Notes under the pieces: generated by a model
What the model saw: only the letters and a program-made list of their open reading frames with translations
Databases searched by the model: none
Told to the model about the DNA's origin: nothing
From: Morella rubra
Taxonomy: Eukaryota > Streptophyta > Magnoliopsida > Fagales > Myricaceae
DNA length: 64,000 bases
Assembly (NCBI GenBank): GCA_003952965.2
Contig: CM025849.1
Coordinates: forward strand, 34,468,097-34,532,096
Direction: 5' to 3'
Shown here: piece after piece, positions 50,674 to 62,424 of the stretch
Layout of the letters: every line of letters begins with the position of its first letter
Position numbering within the stretch: the first letter of the stretch is position 1
Position numbers and translations under genes: made by a program

Positions 50674-53600
50674 TCAAAAGTTCTCTGCATTTGGTGGGAG
50701 GGTGCAATACAAAGGGAAAATGGCCCTGCTATTTTGCCTCATCAACAAGGATGAGTTGCCAATATCTCGGAAAGGTGATCGTTTTGGAGCTGCAAATCCA
50801 CTGCTGGATACGTGTGCTCTTCTTCTTCTATCCCTTGAGACCTCCTTTCTGGCATTATCATCGGTAGAATGACTCTCCTTCAAGCGACAAACTAACACTC
50901 GCTTCTCCATCTCATTTTGTGCATCCTGGGCAATTCCTGGTGGCCTCATAACTTCTAAGTTTTGCTCCTTCCGCATCTGTTCAAGCTCGCTTCGAATCTC
51001 AGACATTTGTCCTTCTAGCTCAGTTGCTTTGCTTTCAGATGATAGAGCTTTCTGCCTCCATTCTTGCACCTAGTGATAGAAGACAGGATATCTTACCAAC
51101 TAAATGAACTTGATAAATGAAATTGTCTATAAGTCTTTTAGCCAATTACTCCTCTTCACTAGGGGGTACATTGCCAAAAATATGACCCAAAGGCATCCAT
51201 CTTTCTTTGTTTTTACTACAGAGGAAGTATATATCTTAATGGGCAAGAAGTTTAATATAATTCTCATAATACAAACATACATAATAGTATGACATTATAT
51301 CAACAATCTAGTTCTGCATTCATAAAAGCTGAAAAATCTTGTATATAAGAGAAAGCAATAATCCCAAATCGTACTCAAGATTGAGTCTTGGGCTAAGTTC
51401 CATCTCTTTCCTCCATACTACTTAGTAACTGTAATCCAGGAGGCCGAAGGACAAGATTTTATTATTGAAAGAACTAAATTTCACTAAAGAATGAATGGCC
51501 AAAGGCAAGGATTTTTAAATGATACTTCCAGATGAACAATACTAATCAGCCAAAGAAGCTACTGGAAAGAGCCTTTGGCATAAACAGATCAGTCTAGAGA
51601 CGATAAAATCAACAAAATGACAGAATAGACACCAAGGCAAAATATAGGACAATTGGCTCTTGTTGTTGGACTGAAATCTTACAGTGGAGCGCAGTGATTG
51701 AATTTGATTATCAGAATTGAGGGCTTGATCTTCCCAAAAGTCTCGAGAAGCCTGCAATTCTTCCATCTCCTTCCTCACTTGCCCCAGCATCTCCTGCATC
51801 TGTGACCATTGCTCTGTCTCAACTCGAACTTGCTCCACAATTCTTCTCACTATAGCCTTGCAACGTCCTGAGCAAAGGTTATCTTCCCGGGACATCATCT
51901 TCTGTAGAAGAATATATGTCAAACAGGAATTTCTTCTAATGCACACATTATACCGATTAACCTAACATGCAGATTAATTCATTCTTCTTCTTATTCTTCT
52001 ACATTTAAATTAATCTAATTTGCCTCCGGTTTTCAGGAAAAAGTTTTTGGAAAGAACCGCCCACTTTTTAGGTGATCACAGCATTTTTTATTAGTTGGGA
52101 CTCGTAATACCTAGTAAAGCATTCCGGACATGAAGAGACATCCAAAGGTACCTAAAAGATCTTGAATAATGAAGCAAGATACAGCATGCGCTCATCAGGA
52201 AATATAAAGAGAAACCTTAAGGAAGCATATCTAAATGCTCGAAATGTGAGTCAATTCTTAGGCTAATTTGAGGAAGTCTATACTATGCAGTACCAGAACA
52301 GTATGTAACCCTGTTTGTCAATGAGGAATGGAAAAATATTCAGAGGATATATAAAAATTTGAGATGAGGTGCGTCAGTAAAACCAAGTGCTCATTTATTT
52401 GATGATGAGAAAAACATAGTAAACATAGAAGAAGTAAGGATGTGCCTGATCAGGATGTCTTATTAACGTAGAAGATGAATTAGGAAATTCCATTCGCTTG
52501 GAAGAGGAGGCAGAACTAGTAGCAGAACTGTTTGCTGTAGAAAGCAATGATCTATACTCCTCTTCCATTCTGTCCAACAAAATGCCCTTTGACAGGGCCT
52601 CCATTTTCCTTCTTAGGATTTCCACCTGCACAGTCTTTGCAAATCAACAATACTCAGTTGGTTATGAGGAAAAAATTTGGAAATGGCACACAATGAGGAC
52701 GATAATGATGGCAATGACAATGACACTGGGTGTAGGAAATAATCCTCCACTTGAGTCCAAACCTCTGCTAGATGGTTTCCTCTTAAGTACATCTACCAAA
52801 AGTAGGATGGGTGCATTTGAAAAGAAAATGATTTCCATGATTGGTCAGAAAACTTATAAAAAGTAAAGAAAGACAAAGAATTGACCTCCACTGTTCCTTT
52901 GTATAAGCCTCGAGAAAAACAAATCCACTCAACTTTGTCTGACAAAATAATAGGGCTAGGGAAGGATAGTTTTGCACTTTCAGAAACCATAACATAGTAT
53001 AAATTATTCAAAATTACGAGCTGCTTAACTTTTCTTCCTTTTGGGCAGTCAAATATAGGGTTAATATAATTGGATGGCACCCTGCTTTTACAAAATATTA
53101 TTACGAGAGAGATGATTCTTACATTGCATTTGCTACTTGAAACTCCCCTGACTCAATTGTTTCGTATCCAATTGAATCTCCTTCATCGTATCCCTCATCC
53201 GGTGTTGCTCCAAACTCTCCAGACGTCTCCGAATAAGAGACGCTTGTTTATCAAAATTGCTATATTTTCTAACGTCAAAATCCCTTACTCCCGAGCTCCG
53301 TTGCAACTTCTCTAGTTTCTCTATCAATTCTTGGATCTCCTCCTCCATTACCGTTCTTACATTCTCCCGTTCACAAATCTTCTTTCTTCCCTACAAAGAA
53401 AAACCAATCACCAATCCTAGTTTAAAAGATCAAATCCAGGTTAAAAATTATCACCTCCGTGAGGATTCTGCCACAAGTATGTAACAAAAAAACGAAAAAA
53501 ATAATGTAAACATACGGAGCTTTAAGCTTATCTGCCAAAGTAAGAAAACGGGGAAGGGAAAAAGGTAGGAAGAAAGAAACAATTCCTTCTTTTATATATA

Positions 53601-54713
53601 TTTTTTATCAACAGATTGGCCAAAGCTACTTAAGAATTGAAATAGGACAAACAACAAACTGATATTAACACTTACAGAAACAGGAACCTACAAATGTCAG
53701 TTCTTTCAAAACAAAACATATTAAGAAGCTTAAGGATGGTGCTATTCCTGCTGCAAAATAATTTATTCGCTTCCGCGCTCTCATGAATGATCGAGATCTA
53801 TACAATAAGACAAAAAGTTTTTTCACGATATTTTAGTTACCCTTATTTGATTTGAAAATGTGCACTACATTTCAAACTGGCATCTATGCTTTGGGCCATT
53901 TACACCACTATTAATGCGCAACACGGGTACGATGGACCAAAACAAAAGTACGCCGTCCGTTCATATTCTGCAACTTGTCTTTCTCTCTCTGAAAAATTTA
54001 ACTCAGATGGGAAAAAATTAACTAACTATTTCAAAAGCTGTTAACAATTCAATTTCTCCATTGTTCAGTCATCAAATAAGAAGACTCTGTATCTAACTAG
54101 TTTGTTTACGAAAAATACCATCTTCTCTTCGGTTTTCTCAGCTCCAACATGCTCCAAGAAATTAATTGTATTACTTTTTTCTTTTTCTTTCCTTCATTTT
54201 CTCAGCAGCCAACAGAAAGTCAAAAAACATAGTAAATAAATGTAGAAGAAAAACAGGCTGAGAAGAGATAGGGAGACACTAACAGAAACCAGAGTCTGAA
54301 CAGCGGATCTCAGAGTCCTCTCCATCTTTTCCCGGTTCCTCTCCAGCTTCTTGAGTGCAATCTCCCTCTCCATCCTCAGCAAGTTACACTCGGCCCTCAA
54401 CATCTCTGCCTGGAACCTCCACTGTCCCTCCACCACACTACCACCACCACTCTCACTACTACTCTCCTCGACTCTCACTCTCCTCCTCTCACTTTCCCCA
54501 CCCCCACCATAGTCCAACAGAGACCTCAGTTCTCGAAAACGTACGTTCTTGGTCGAACAACCTCCAGCTTGCCCTTACGTTGCGCCGGGCCTCAGCGGAG
54601 GCCGAGTTTTGAAGCCACGTCTTGAAGCCCGCCGAAGGCGGCGTGGAAGCTGGAGGCCTGTGGGGTTGGGGGTTGGGTGGTAGGTACCGCCATTTTGCTC
54701 TTGTTGTTGACAT
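50674..54713 (-). pseudogene. Plant coiled-coil protein (USO1/golgin-like), five exons, two frame problems
   Basis: Exons: 54284-54713, 53123-53390, 52446-52625, 51683-51901, 50674-51069. The product is a charged, mostly helical coiled-coil protein of roughly 450 residues, with blocks RFQAEMLRAECNLLRMEREI, KICERENVRTVMEEE, MEALSKGILLDRMEEEYRSL, GRCKAIVRRIVEQVR, ETEQWSQMQEMLGQVRKE and SRDFWEDQAL, and a C-terminus near FPLYCTLPPNAENF. Relatives are uncharacterised and annotated by resemblance to myosin tails or USO1. Exon 1 changes frame at an A/T run at 54536-54539, and exon 2 meets a TAG five codons before its GTAAG donor. Exons 3, 4 and 5 join in phase; exon 3 uses a GC donor. It may be a pseudogene, or intact with assembly errors. 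Confidence 0.72.
53663..53895 (+). repeat. Second copy of the dispersed repeat at 43190
   Basis: It lies in intron 1 of the coiled-coil gene and matches 43190-43370 over several words, including GGATGGTGCTATTC and GAATGATCGAGATCT. Confidence 0.6.
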
Positions 54714-54918
54714 TTTTTTCTAACCAACTTCGTTTAAGCTTTTGGATTCGACAACAAGGATTGGTTGCAGTATCAGCAGTTTTGGGTGTAGTTTGATAGT
54801 GAAAGGGAGAGTTTGGACTTTGGCACAGCCAAAGTTACCAACTTTTTGTTCTTTTGGGTTTTGAAAAGAGAGTGTCCAAGTGGTGGTTTTTTTGTGAAGT
54901 TTGGGGAGCACGATAAGA

Positions 54919-54956
54919 CAGAGAGAGAGAGAGCAGACACAGACAGAGAGAGAGCT
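54919..54956 (-). repeat. CT/GA tract upstream of the coiled-coil gene
   Basis: Two GA-rich blocks separated by CAGACAC, about 205-245 bases before the ATG at 54713. Confidence 0.7.
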
Positions 54957-57900
54957 GGAGGAGAAAAGGCCTATAGGCGTGCAACCTCGTTAGGATGAAA
55001 GAACAGGGATTTCAAATGAAAGCTGTGTTCTTTTTGTTTAGTAAATAGTAGTAATTTACTTATTTCTTGGACCTTCTTTTTTGTTTATGGGAATTTGAAA
55101 AAGATTTGTACTGATATTTTAATGTTTGTTCTCGTGTTATGACCAAGTTGCCCTTCCCATTTGGGTTATATGTAATATGTGCAGATTATTCTTATCTGAA
55201 GAAAAAAATTAAAAGAAAATAAAAACAAAACAAAAATTGTATTGTTGCCTGATAATGCTCGACAAATATGCAACAAAGTTCCTAATGTGTGTTTCCATGC
55301 ATTTTGAAAAAAAAGTTCCTAATTAAAGGATTTGAATTGGGACAATTAAGTCTGAGTTGTTGAAACAATTACATTAAATAAGTAAAGAATTAGACTTCAC
55401 CAAAATTTCACTTAATTAGGCAAATATAGACTTGGTTTGAAAAAGTTTCAAAACCACGTGACCAATGGTATCAAAATCTAATATGCTTTTTGAGCAAGAT
55501 AAGTATATAATAAGTAGAGAACAAAATTAAATACAAAAATAAAAATAAAGAACAAAATTGAAGCAAGGTTGGTTTTGATTCACCATGTTTTGTACAACAA
55601 TGATGATTTTATACGGATCGAGATTTTCTGTAATTCTATTTGAGAGAGATAAACATAATAGGTAGACACTATTTAATGTTGTTTATATCTATGTATATAA
55701 AATTTCGAGTAACATGAACTCTACAATATAGTCTATTTGTTATATCTATCTCTATAAAAAAATCAAACAGATCAAATCAATTGAAAAATATCTCAATATA
55801 TTTTATAACAAGATGGTGGCTTAATAATTAAGTCCCAAAATTATATTTTCAAACATTTACAAGCCAACGTCAGGAGGACATACCCGAATTAAGTGAGTCA
55901 GAATAATAATTCCACGAATGATATCTTTATTCTCATTCTCATCAGTTTTCAAAAATTACCACCAATAAATTTTTTAATAAAAAACGTTATGAAAAAAAAA
56001 CTCAAATAAATACTAATTAGTCTAGTTCAAAAAAATATACAAAATAGTGTTAGTAAAAACTTATTGGGGAAGAGCTTTTTCTTTATTTGTCAGGATGTAT
56101 TTAAAGGGAGTCACGAAGAACAAGGTGGAGTGTTGTTCCCTGTCTGATTTTCACTTCAGAGTTTAGAGTATAATAAATTAAAGTGGTCCGTGCCGTTGAG
56201 GTTTGTTGTTTAGGATTGTGATTGAATAATAATATATACTTCGAAAAAAAAAAAGATTGAATAATACTATATATTTCATGAAGGTCCACATTTATTTTCA
56301 TGGCTGACAATATGACAACCTCGTTCCTCAGTCTCTTTCTCTCTCCCCCTCAAAACTTTATTTGATTCTCTCGGTCCTCACGTCCCCTTTGGGAACTCAA
56401 TTCATTACCATTTCAAGGGCACCACAAAGCTCTTGCCTCGAGAGTTTAACATGTAGCATGTTTAAATTACACACTTAACTTATAAAAAAAAAAAAAAAAA
56501 TCACACACTTAGATACGGAAGAGCGCCACTTACCCAATATAGAATTTCTTTATTTTCAATATATAAATAACTCCAATACATCGTCTTCCATTTGTTGCGG
56601 CTCTAAGGAGGCCTCTTTGGTCTTTTTGTGTCTATTTTTTGACCTTTTGATGAATTTTGTTGTGTCCAAATTATTGGCACTTTTATTTTAATCTATACAA
56701 ATCTTGGTATTTATATCTACCGTTATCGTCTATCATTCTCCTTTCCTAACGCAAAGTAATTGTGATTTTTTCGACCTCTTTTTGAGATCTTATTAGTCTC
56801 TTTTACGGCTTGGTTAGAGTTATATCATATGTAAGTTTTCTTATTGTTCTAACTTTCGAAATGCAAGCTTAACGGTAATTATTCAAAAAAAAAAGTATAC
56901 TCTTTACATTATCAATTAAAATTTAGGACAAAAATCATAATTCTTCCTATAATTATAAGACAAAATCAACCTCCCTCCTTTAATAATTAAAATGACAATT
57001 TACATCCTTTAAGTTTTAAAAGTCTTTAATATAAGCTTTCCTCCAAATTTGGCGTTAGACAGAAAAATATGCAAAATAATCTATTTTCTTGTTTGATTTT
57101 CTGAAAAAAAAAATATAAATTAAAATCATGTTGATAGCTTATTCCATTATGGTTGAGTTATGTTCAACTGTTGCTATGCATAAAATATTTTTTTTTTCGT
57201 TTATAAAAAAAAAAGTAAGTTCTTAAGTGCGAAAATTCATGTGTAAAAAAGTTTTTTTAAAATAATATTAAAAAACTGAGATTTGGTACCAAGTGGGTAG
57301 TCATTTTGATATTATTGAGGTGAAAATAATATTTTCTTTTTAGTGCTCGCAATTTCATGACTTTAGGGGTGTACTATAGCCTATTGGAATCTGTTGAAGA
57401 ATTTAATATAAATTGAACCAACTACCCCCAAGTTCCAATAATTTTATTTTATTTTTTGCTTTTTGTTTTAAATACTCGTCGTATATTTCAGTACTCCTCT
57501 TGTTTGTCTACACACTTGATTAAAGTAGTGGGGGAGAATATTTTTGCAAATAGAAGCATCCGAGTCAGGTCAAATCTTTTATTAGTAAACAAATATCGAT
57601 AATCTGAGCAACAAAACGTAATGTCGTACGGGTGGAGTTAAGTATTTGTCGTTTCTGTTCTTCTCCTTGTCAAGTACCTAATACTTTACAGAGCGTTTGA
57701 CCAAATGGTATTTAAAAATATTTGTACTGTCACAAGCCCATGCCTCATGAGGTAAAAAAAGAAAAACCCAAACAGAAAAAAGGAAGGGAAAAATCACAAG
57801 AGCACGTGTGATTCCCAAAATTGAATCCCATTTGAAAATCTGCAGATACTGCAGTCGTCGGCTTCAATTTCAAAACCTTTCGATTTTTTTTTTGATAAAT

Positions 57901-58349
57901 TATCAAGTCTTTTTCCTTTTTTTTTAAATAAATTATCATGACACAAAGAATTTTTTAGAGACTAGTTCAAAATAAATTATTAGTGTCCTTTATCTATTCG
58001 ATTGGGCTTGTAAATGAAATAATTTTCATGTGACAAACAAAGACACATTACAAATAATCTTAAGCATTTATATATATTCTCAAGTCACTTGAAGAAGATG
58101 TGTCGTCTTTATAGAAGACTTGTCTAACAAAATGTTGTGAGTTGACATTCAATCCGTTTGCATATTAAAATTTTACACTTCTTAAAATTTTAACACAATA
58201 AAAAATTACAATATAATTCTCTTTTTCATCAAATCATTACTTTTTACTATAATAAATATTAAAAATCATCTCTCTCTTACTTATTCACCAAATCTAATAC
58301 TCTAAAATTTAACTTCTCCAAAATTTTACAAAACAAACACAACTAAGAC
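54957..58349. other. Gene-free AT-rich spacer
   Basis: No gene is supported. It contains one hairpin-family repeat (55605-55795) and many A/T runs, for example near 56485, 57185 and 57885. Confidence 0.5.
55605..55795. repeat. Copy of the hairpin-ended dispersed repeat
   Basis: It shares GAGAGAGATAAACATAAT, CACTATTTAATGTTGTTTAT, CTACAATATAGTCTAT and TTATATCTATCTCTA with the copies at 60930 and 32945. Confidence 0.55.
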
Positions 58350-59655
58350 AAGGGCTTGTTTGGAAATGGGTTGTGTTGGTTTTGGTTTTGGTTTTGAGTT
58401 CAACTTTCAAATTTTAATATTGTTTAGTTGTAAGGATTTGTTTGATTGTTTAAGATTTGGAATGATTTATATTTTAATTAAATTAAATAATATTAATTTA
58501 TAGTTATTATGATATTCAAAAAATAAAAATAAAAAATGATTTTAAAAAATCAGAAAAATATATAATTCAAAAAATAAGTAGAAAATAATTTCATAAATAT
58601 AAAAAATTATAAAAATAGATAAAATATGAAACTAATAAAAAAAAATCCACAAAAATTAAAAGATAGATAAAAATCGTGTAAAATTTATAAAATAAATAAA
58701 AATTGACAAATATAATAAAAAAACAATAATTTTTATTACAAAAAAAAAAAAAAAACAGTTGGCATTGTTTGGTCTCACTTAGGTATTTGCACTAGTTACA
58801 TATTCATATAAGTGTGTTTATGATAATAAGGTCATATTATGTAATTGAAATCATTATAACCGTGATAAAATTGTATCCTATCTCTAGACTTAGATAAAAT
58901 ATCTCTAGCCTCTTCGTCAACAACCCATAAAAGCATATTTTCTTGTTTTTGGTTTTTAATTCTTTCTTTTGGGCCATATACTCTACAAATGAAATTAGAA
59001 ATATTAATGAATTGTTGACATCATAAATGCCACATAAATGATTTTATTTGGTGAGATACTTAACCAGAAGGACAATTGTATATATTCTTCTTTCTTCTTT
59101 CTTTCTTTTTTTTTTTTCATTTTGTGTAAATATATTGACAATTTTTAGAGAAAATAGAGATGTATGCTAAAAAAAAAGATAAAGCAAGAAAATATTAACA
59201 TTCTTGGTAAAAAAAGGAAAAGAAAAATTAACAGCATGTTACGAAAATTCCAAGAAAACAAATAAGGTAATGTTAAGGTAATGTAAAATTTATTTATTTA
59301 TAAAACTTGCACATTTTTATCTTGGGTATTTTAATTTTTATGGATATTTTTTTATTAGTTTCATATTTTATCTATTTTTATAATTTTTGATATTTTGAAA
59401 TCATTTTCTACTTATTTTTTGAATTATATATTTTTCTTATTTTTTAAAATCATTTTTTTTTTTTTTTTTTTTGAATATTAATAACTATAAATTAATATTA
59501 TTTAATTTAATTAACATATAAATCATTCCAAATCTTAAACAACCAAACAAATCCTTACAACTAAACAATATTTAAATCTTAAAATTTGAAATTGAAAAAT
59601 TAAACCAAAACCAAAACCAAAACAACAACCACAACCCATTTCCAAATAAGCTCTT
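58350..59655. mobile_element. 1.3-kb DNA transposon relic with inverted arms of about 370 bases
   Basis: The left arm (about 58350-58735) starts AAGGGCTTGTTTGGAAATGG and runs through GTTTTGGTTTTGG, TTGTTTAGTTGTAAGGATTTG and TAAATAATATTAATTTATAG. The right arm (about 59275-59655) repeats all of these inverted and in order. The arms are highly alike, so it is fairly young or under conversion. The middle 540 bases show no transposase. No convincing target duplication is seen, so superfamily (hAT or Harbinger type) is open. Confidence 0.75.
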
Positions 59656-60365
59656 AAGAGTTAGCCTACACTTTAAACATCAATGTTTTTTTTTAGGCCA
59701 TCTCATGGTCAAGAGGATGCACAGTTTTCAAGATTAGTTAATATCTGCGTAAATTGGTCCTGACATTCTATTCTAAGAGAAAAAAATTAAAATTAGAACT
59801 AATAATATGAGATCATTTTCACTTTGACAGTGGATTCCTCGGGAAAAATCCTGCCCTGTTTTTACTCAAAAAGAAAGTGTAAACAAACATGTCCGTGAGG
59901 CAATTGCACACCATTTCCCTTTCACCATCCGAGGGAGCTTTGTCTTATTTACGAGTTATTCCCCAGCGAAGTCATTGGTCATAGGTATGCGGGGTCCAGA
60001 GTGTGCAAATTCTCTGAACCGATAGGCTCAGAGAGCGCCTTATCTACTTCCACTTTTACCACAAAGTGGTCCGGTCCGGTCCACGAACGTGTACTTGATG
60101 TGGGCCTGGGGGTGCACCAGTTCTGGAGTCTGGACTTCGGTACGAACTCAACTGGTTCCTGGTCGCGTGCCTACGCTAAAGATGTGAACCACGGGCCTAA
60201 CTTCGTTTTGCATTGTGGTACGAACATCTGTTTCCTAATTAATTTGACAGTGAACTATAAACAGTTAATTTTGCTCCATGTGGTCAACAGTATTATTTTG
60301 AAACTGAAGTCCTTGACTTCTTTCAAAAATATATTATATTTCTTTTACAAACATTATAATTAATG
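59656..60365. other. Spacer with an unassigned open frame
   Basis: The stretch 59980-60235 is richer in G+C than its surroundings and has GGTCCGGTCCGGTCC near 60068. A 120-codon open frame (60001-60363) covers it, but its last third is AT-rich spacer-like sequence and I recognise no domain. I do not call it a gene. Confidence 0.4.
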
Positions 60366-60736
60366 CTATGTTTGGTTAACACATCTTGGAAATGTTTTTT
60401 AATTTTAAAAATGTTTTCTAATCCAAACATGATTTTTTTCGCACATAAAAAAATTTTAATCTTTAATAAAATTTTCTCTCTGATTATTGGCCCCAATTTC
60501 TGTGAAAAACAACACAAAATTAAAATTTTTTTTTTTACCAAAACCCATAAAAATCTTCTTAATTTCCAAACATATTTTTTTTCTCTTATATTCCCTAAGA
60601 GAATAAATTTAAAAAACTTTTTCTAAACATTATTTCTATGGACTTTACCATTCTTATAAACACCTAAAAAAGCATAACTCAAAATTATTTCTTAATCATT
60701 ACAAAAAAAAAAAAATCAAAACCAAACCAAACATAG
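60366..60736. mobile_element. MITE with CTATGTTTGGTT ends
   Basis: Perfect 12-base inverted ends, CTATGTTTGGTT (60366-60377) and AACCAAACATAG (60725-60736), enclose an AT-rich 371-base body with no gene. The target duplication is not clear. Confidence 0.6.
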
Positions 60737-60744
60737 TTGGCATA

Positions 60745-60905
60745 TTCTTTACAATTTTCTACTCGAATTGCGTAGTGCAATTTGAAAAAGACAGATACAT
60801 GCATGTAGGCTTTACCGCATTTAATGATTAATGTAGTTTTATCCATTTAGACAAATTGTACCATACAATTTGCACTGAGAATTGTAAGGATAATTGATCC
60901 AAAAT
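60745..60905. repeat. Copy of the hairpin-ended dispersed repeat
   Basis: It has CTCGAATTGCGTAGTGCAATTTG at the left and ACAAATTGTACCATACAATTTG at the right, an inverted pair of self-complementary words. Confidence 0.5.
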
Positions 60906-60929
60906 AAGACACCTTAAAGGGGATAAGGA

Positions 60930-61110
60930 TCCTCTAAAATTCCTACCCGAATTGCACCGTGCAATTCGGATAGAGATAGACACTACATGTGGATCATCCG
61001 TTATTTAATTTTGTCAGTATAAAGCTTTAGGAAATGTAGACCCTATAATATAGTCTATATATATTATGTTTATCTATCTCTAAATTACACTGAAACCGAG
61101 TATTTTGGAA
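60930..61110. repeat. Copy of the hairpin-ended dispersed repeat
   Basis: It has CGAATTGCACCGTGCAATTCG, a near-perfect palindrome, followed by GATAGAGATAGACACTA, GTTATTTAATTTTGTC, CCTATAATATAGTCTATA and TTATCTATCTCTAAATTAC. Confidence 0.55.
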
Positions 61111-61964
61111 AGTAACTTTAGATTTTCATTTAATCTGTCTAACTATGCATTAACTTTTGTAACCAAATACTATTCTTCCATAACATTAAACTGAGCCCTT
61201 CTATGCTTAACTTTTTCCGGAACTTCTCTGTACTATTCAAAGGTCAAGTCCTGATGCTCTCGTGTTGAAGAAAACAGAAGGAATAATAATGAGAAGCTAT
61301 GGAGATCAGTACTATTTCCGTAGAAGAGGTTTCGAATCAAACACCCAGGGGTGTAAGAATTGTTTGCTGCTTGGTTTAGATTTAGTTAGGCCCCAGAAGT
61401 GACGCTGATCTCATGTTATGCCTGCTATGAATCTATATCATGTCTTCAAAAGAGACTCTTTTTTAACCAAATTTTCCATTTCTTTTGAAAGATAGCGATA
61501 CAAATTAAGGCAAAACTATCGGTGTTCTGGAAGAAAGGTTAATTAACTTGTAATTAAAGGCGATACGGTACATGTGTAATGGAAAGCAAATTAAGCAACC
61601 ACATCAATATTATCTATGAAAGATCACATGTATAATCCTTTAAAAGACAAACAGGAAGTAAAACAAAAAGGAAAAGACACCATATAGAATAACTTAGGAT
61701 CCAAGATAGAAAAAAGACATCAAAGCCAAATAGTAAGATAAAGATAAAAATGTAATGAATCAAGAACTCTCGATAATAATTAGATAAAACCCAACTAAAG
61801 AAATGAAGAAAGTAACAATAACTAATTAGACCATACTAAACAAAAATAAACAAACTCGAGCTCAGATGATCTAGCAATAAACACAAGCTACTGAAAAACA
61901 TCAAAGACTAAAAAGAGGAAACGAAATGGAAAAAAACAGAAAGCTAAGGGAATATAGGATTTAC
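61111..61964. other. Spacer or downstream intron of the LRR gene fragment
   Basis: I searched - for LRR exons of the expected type and found none. No other gene is seen. Confidence 0.45.
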
Positions 61965-62298
61965 AGTCGGGTAACCCGATTGTCACTGTCGCAAGTAACG
62001 TGGAACCAAGTGCAGGGATCCACTAAGGTAGGATCCCAGCTTCCCAGAACACCATTTGGATCCTTCACAGCTCTCCTCAATGCGTACAGAGCATCCCCTG
62101 TTGATTCAAAGCCATGAAGACTACTAACAATATCATTGCACGGAACAGCCAAGAAAGTGTGCTGAATATAAATCATTCCACAAGTATACGCCGATTAAAG
62201 ATTCTTTTTCTACCTTCCAAGTTCGCATTCGAAGGCGCTAAAAGGATTGGTAAAAGAAGAACAGCAGCAAGAAGATGAAACATAGCGCAGATCTTCAT
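61965..62298 (-). pseudogene. LRR1/SERK-type LRR protein, first two coding exons only
   Basis: Exon 1 (62214-62298) encodes a signal peptide starting MKICAMFHLLAAVLLLP; exon 2 (61965-62097) encodes the LRRNT_2 cap, [33 protein letters not shown] and DSDNRVTRL. The two join in phase, and exon 2 ends in phase 2 before a GTAAAT donor, exactly where SERK and LRR1-type genes break before their first LRR exon. No LRR exon follows in the next several kb, so the gene appears truncated to 72 codons. The full protein would be a secreted or membrane receptor-like ectodomain. An alternative is a very distant third exon, or loss in the assembly. Confidence 0.8.
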
Positions 62299-62388
62299 CA
62301 GCAAATCTTGAAAGCTGTGGCTAGAACTTGAGAACCTCAAAGGGGAGTTCAAAGTCAAGATGCTTATGAATACTGTATGTCAGTTTCT

Positions 62389-62390
<2 letters not shown>

Positions 62391-62420
<30 letters not shown>
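62391..62420 (-). repeat. CT/GA microsatellite upstream of the LRR gene fragment
   Basis: Fifteen AG units on + (CT in the gene's sense), 93-122 bases before the ATG at 62298. Confidence 0.9.

Positions 62421-62424
<4 letters not shown>

Noticed and set aside
60001-60363. 120-codon frame in a G+C-richer patch
   Set aside because: No domain, the tail is AT-rich spacer, and nothing suggests transcription.
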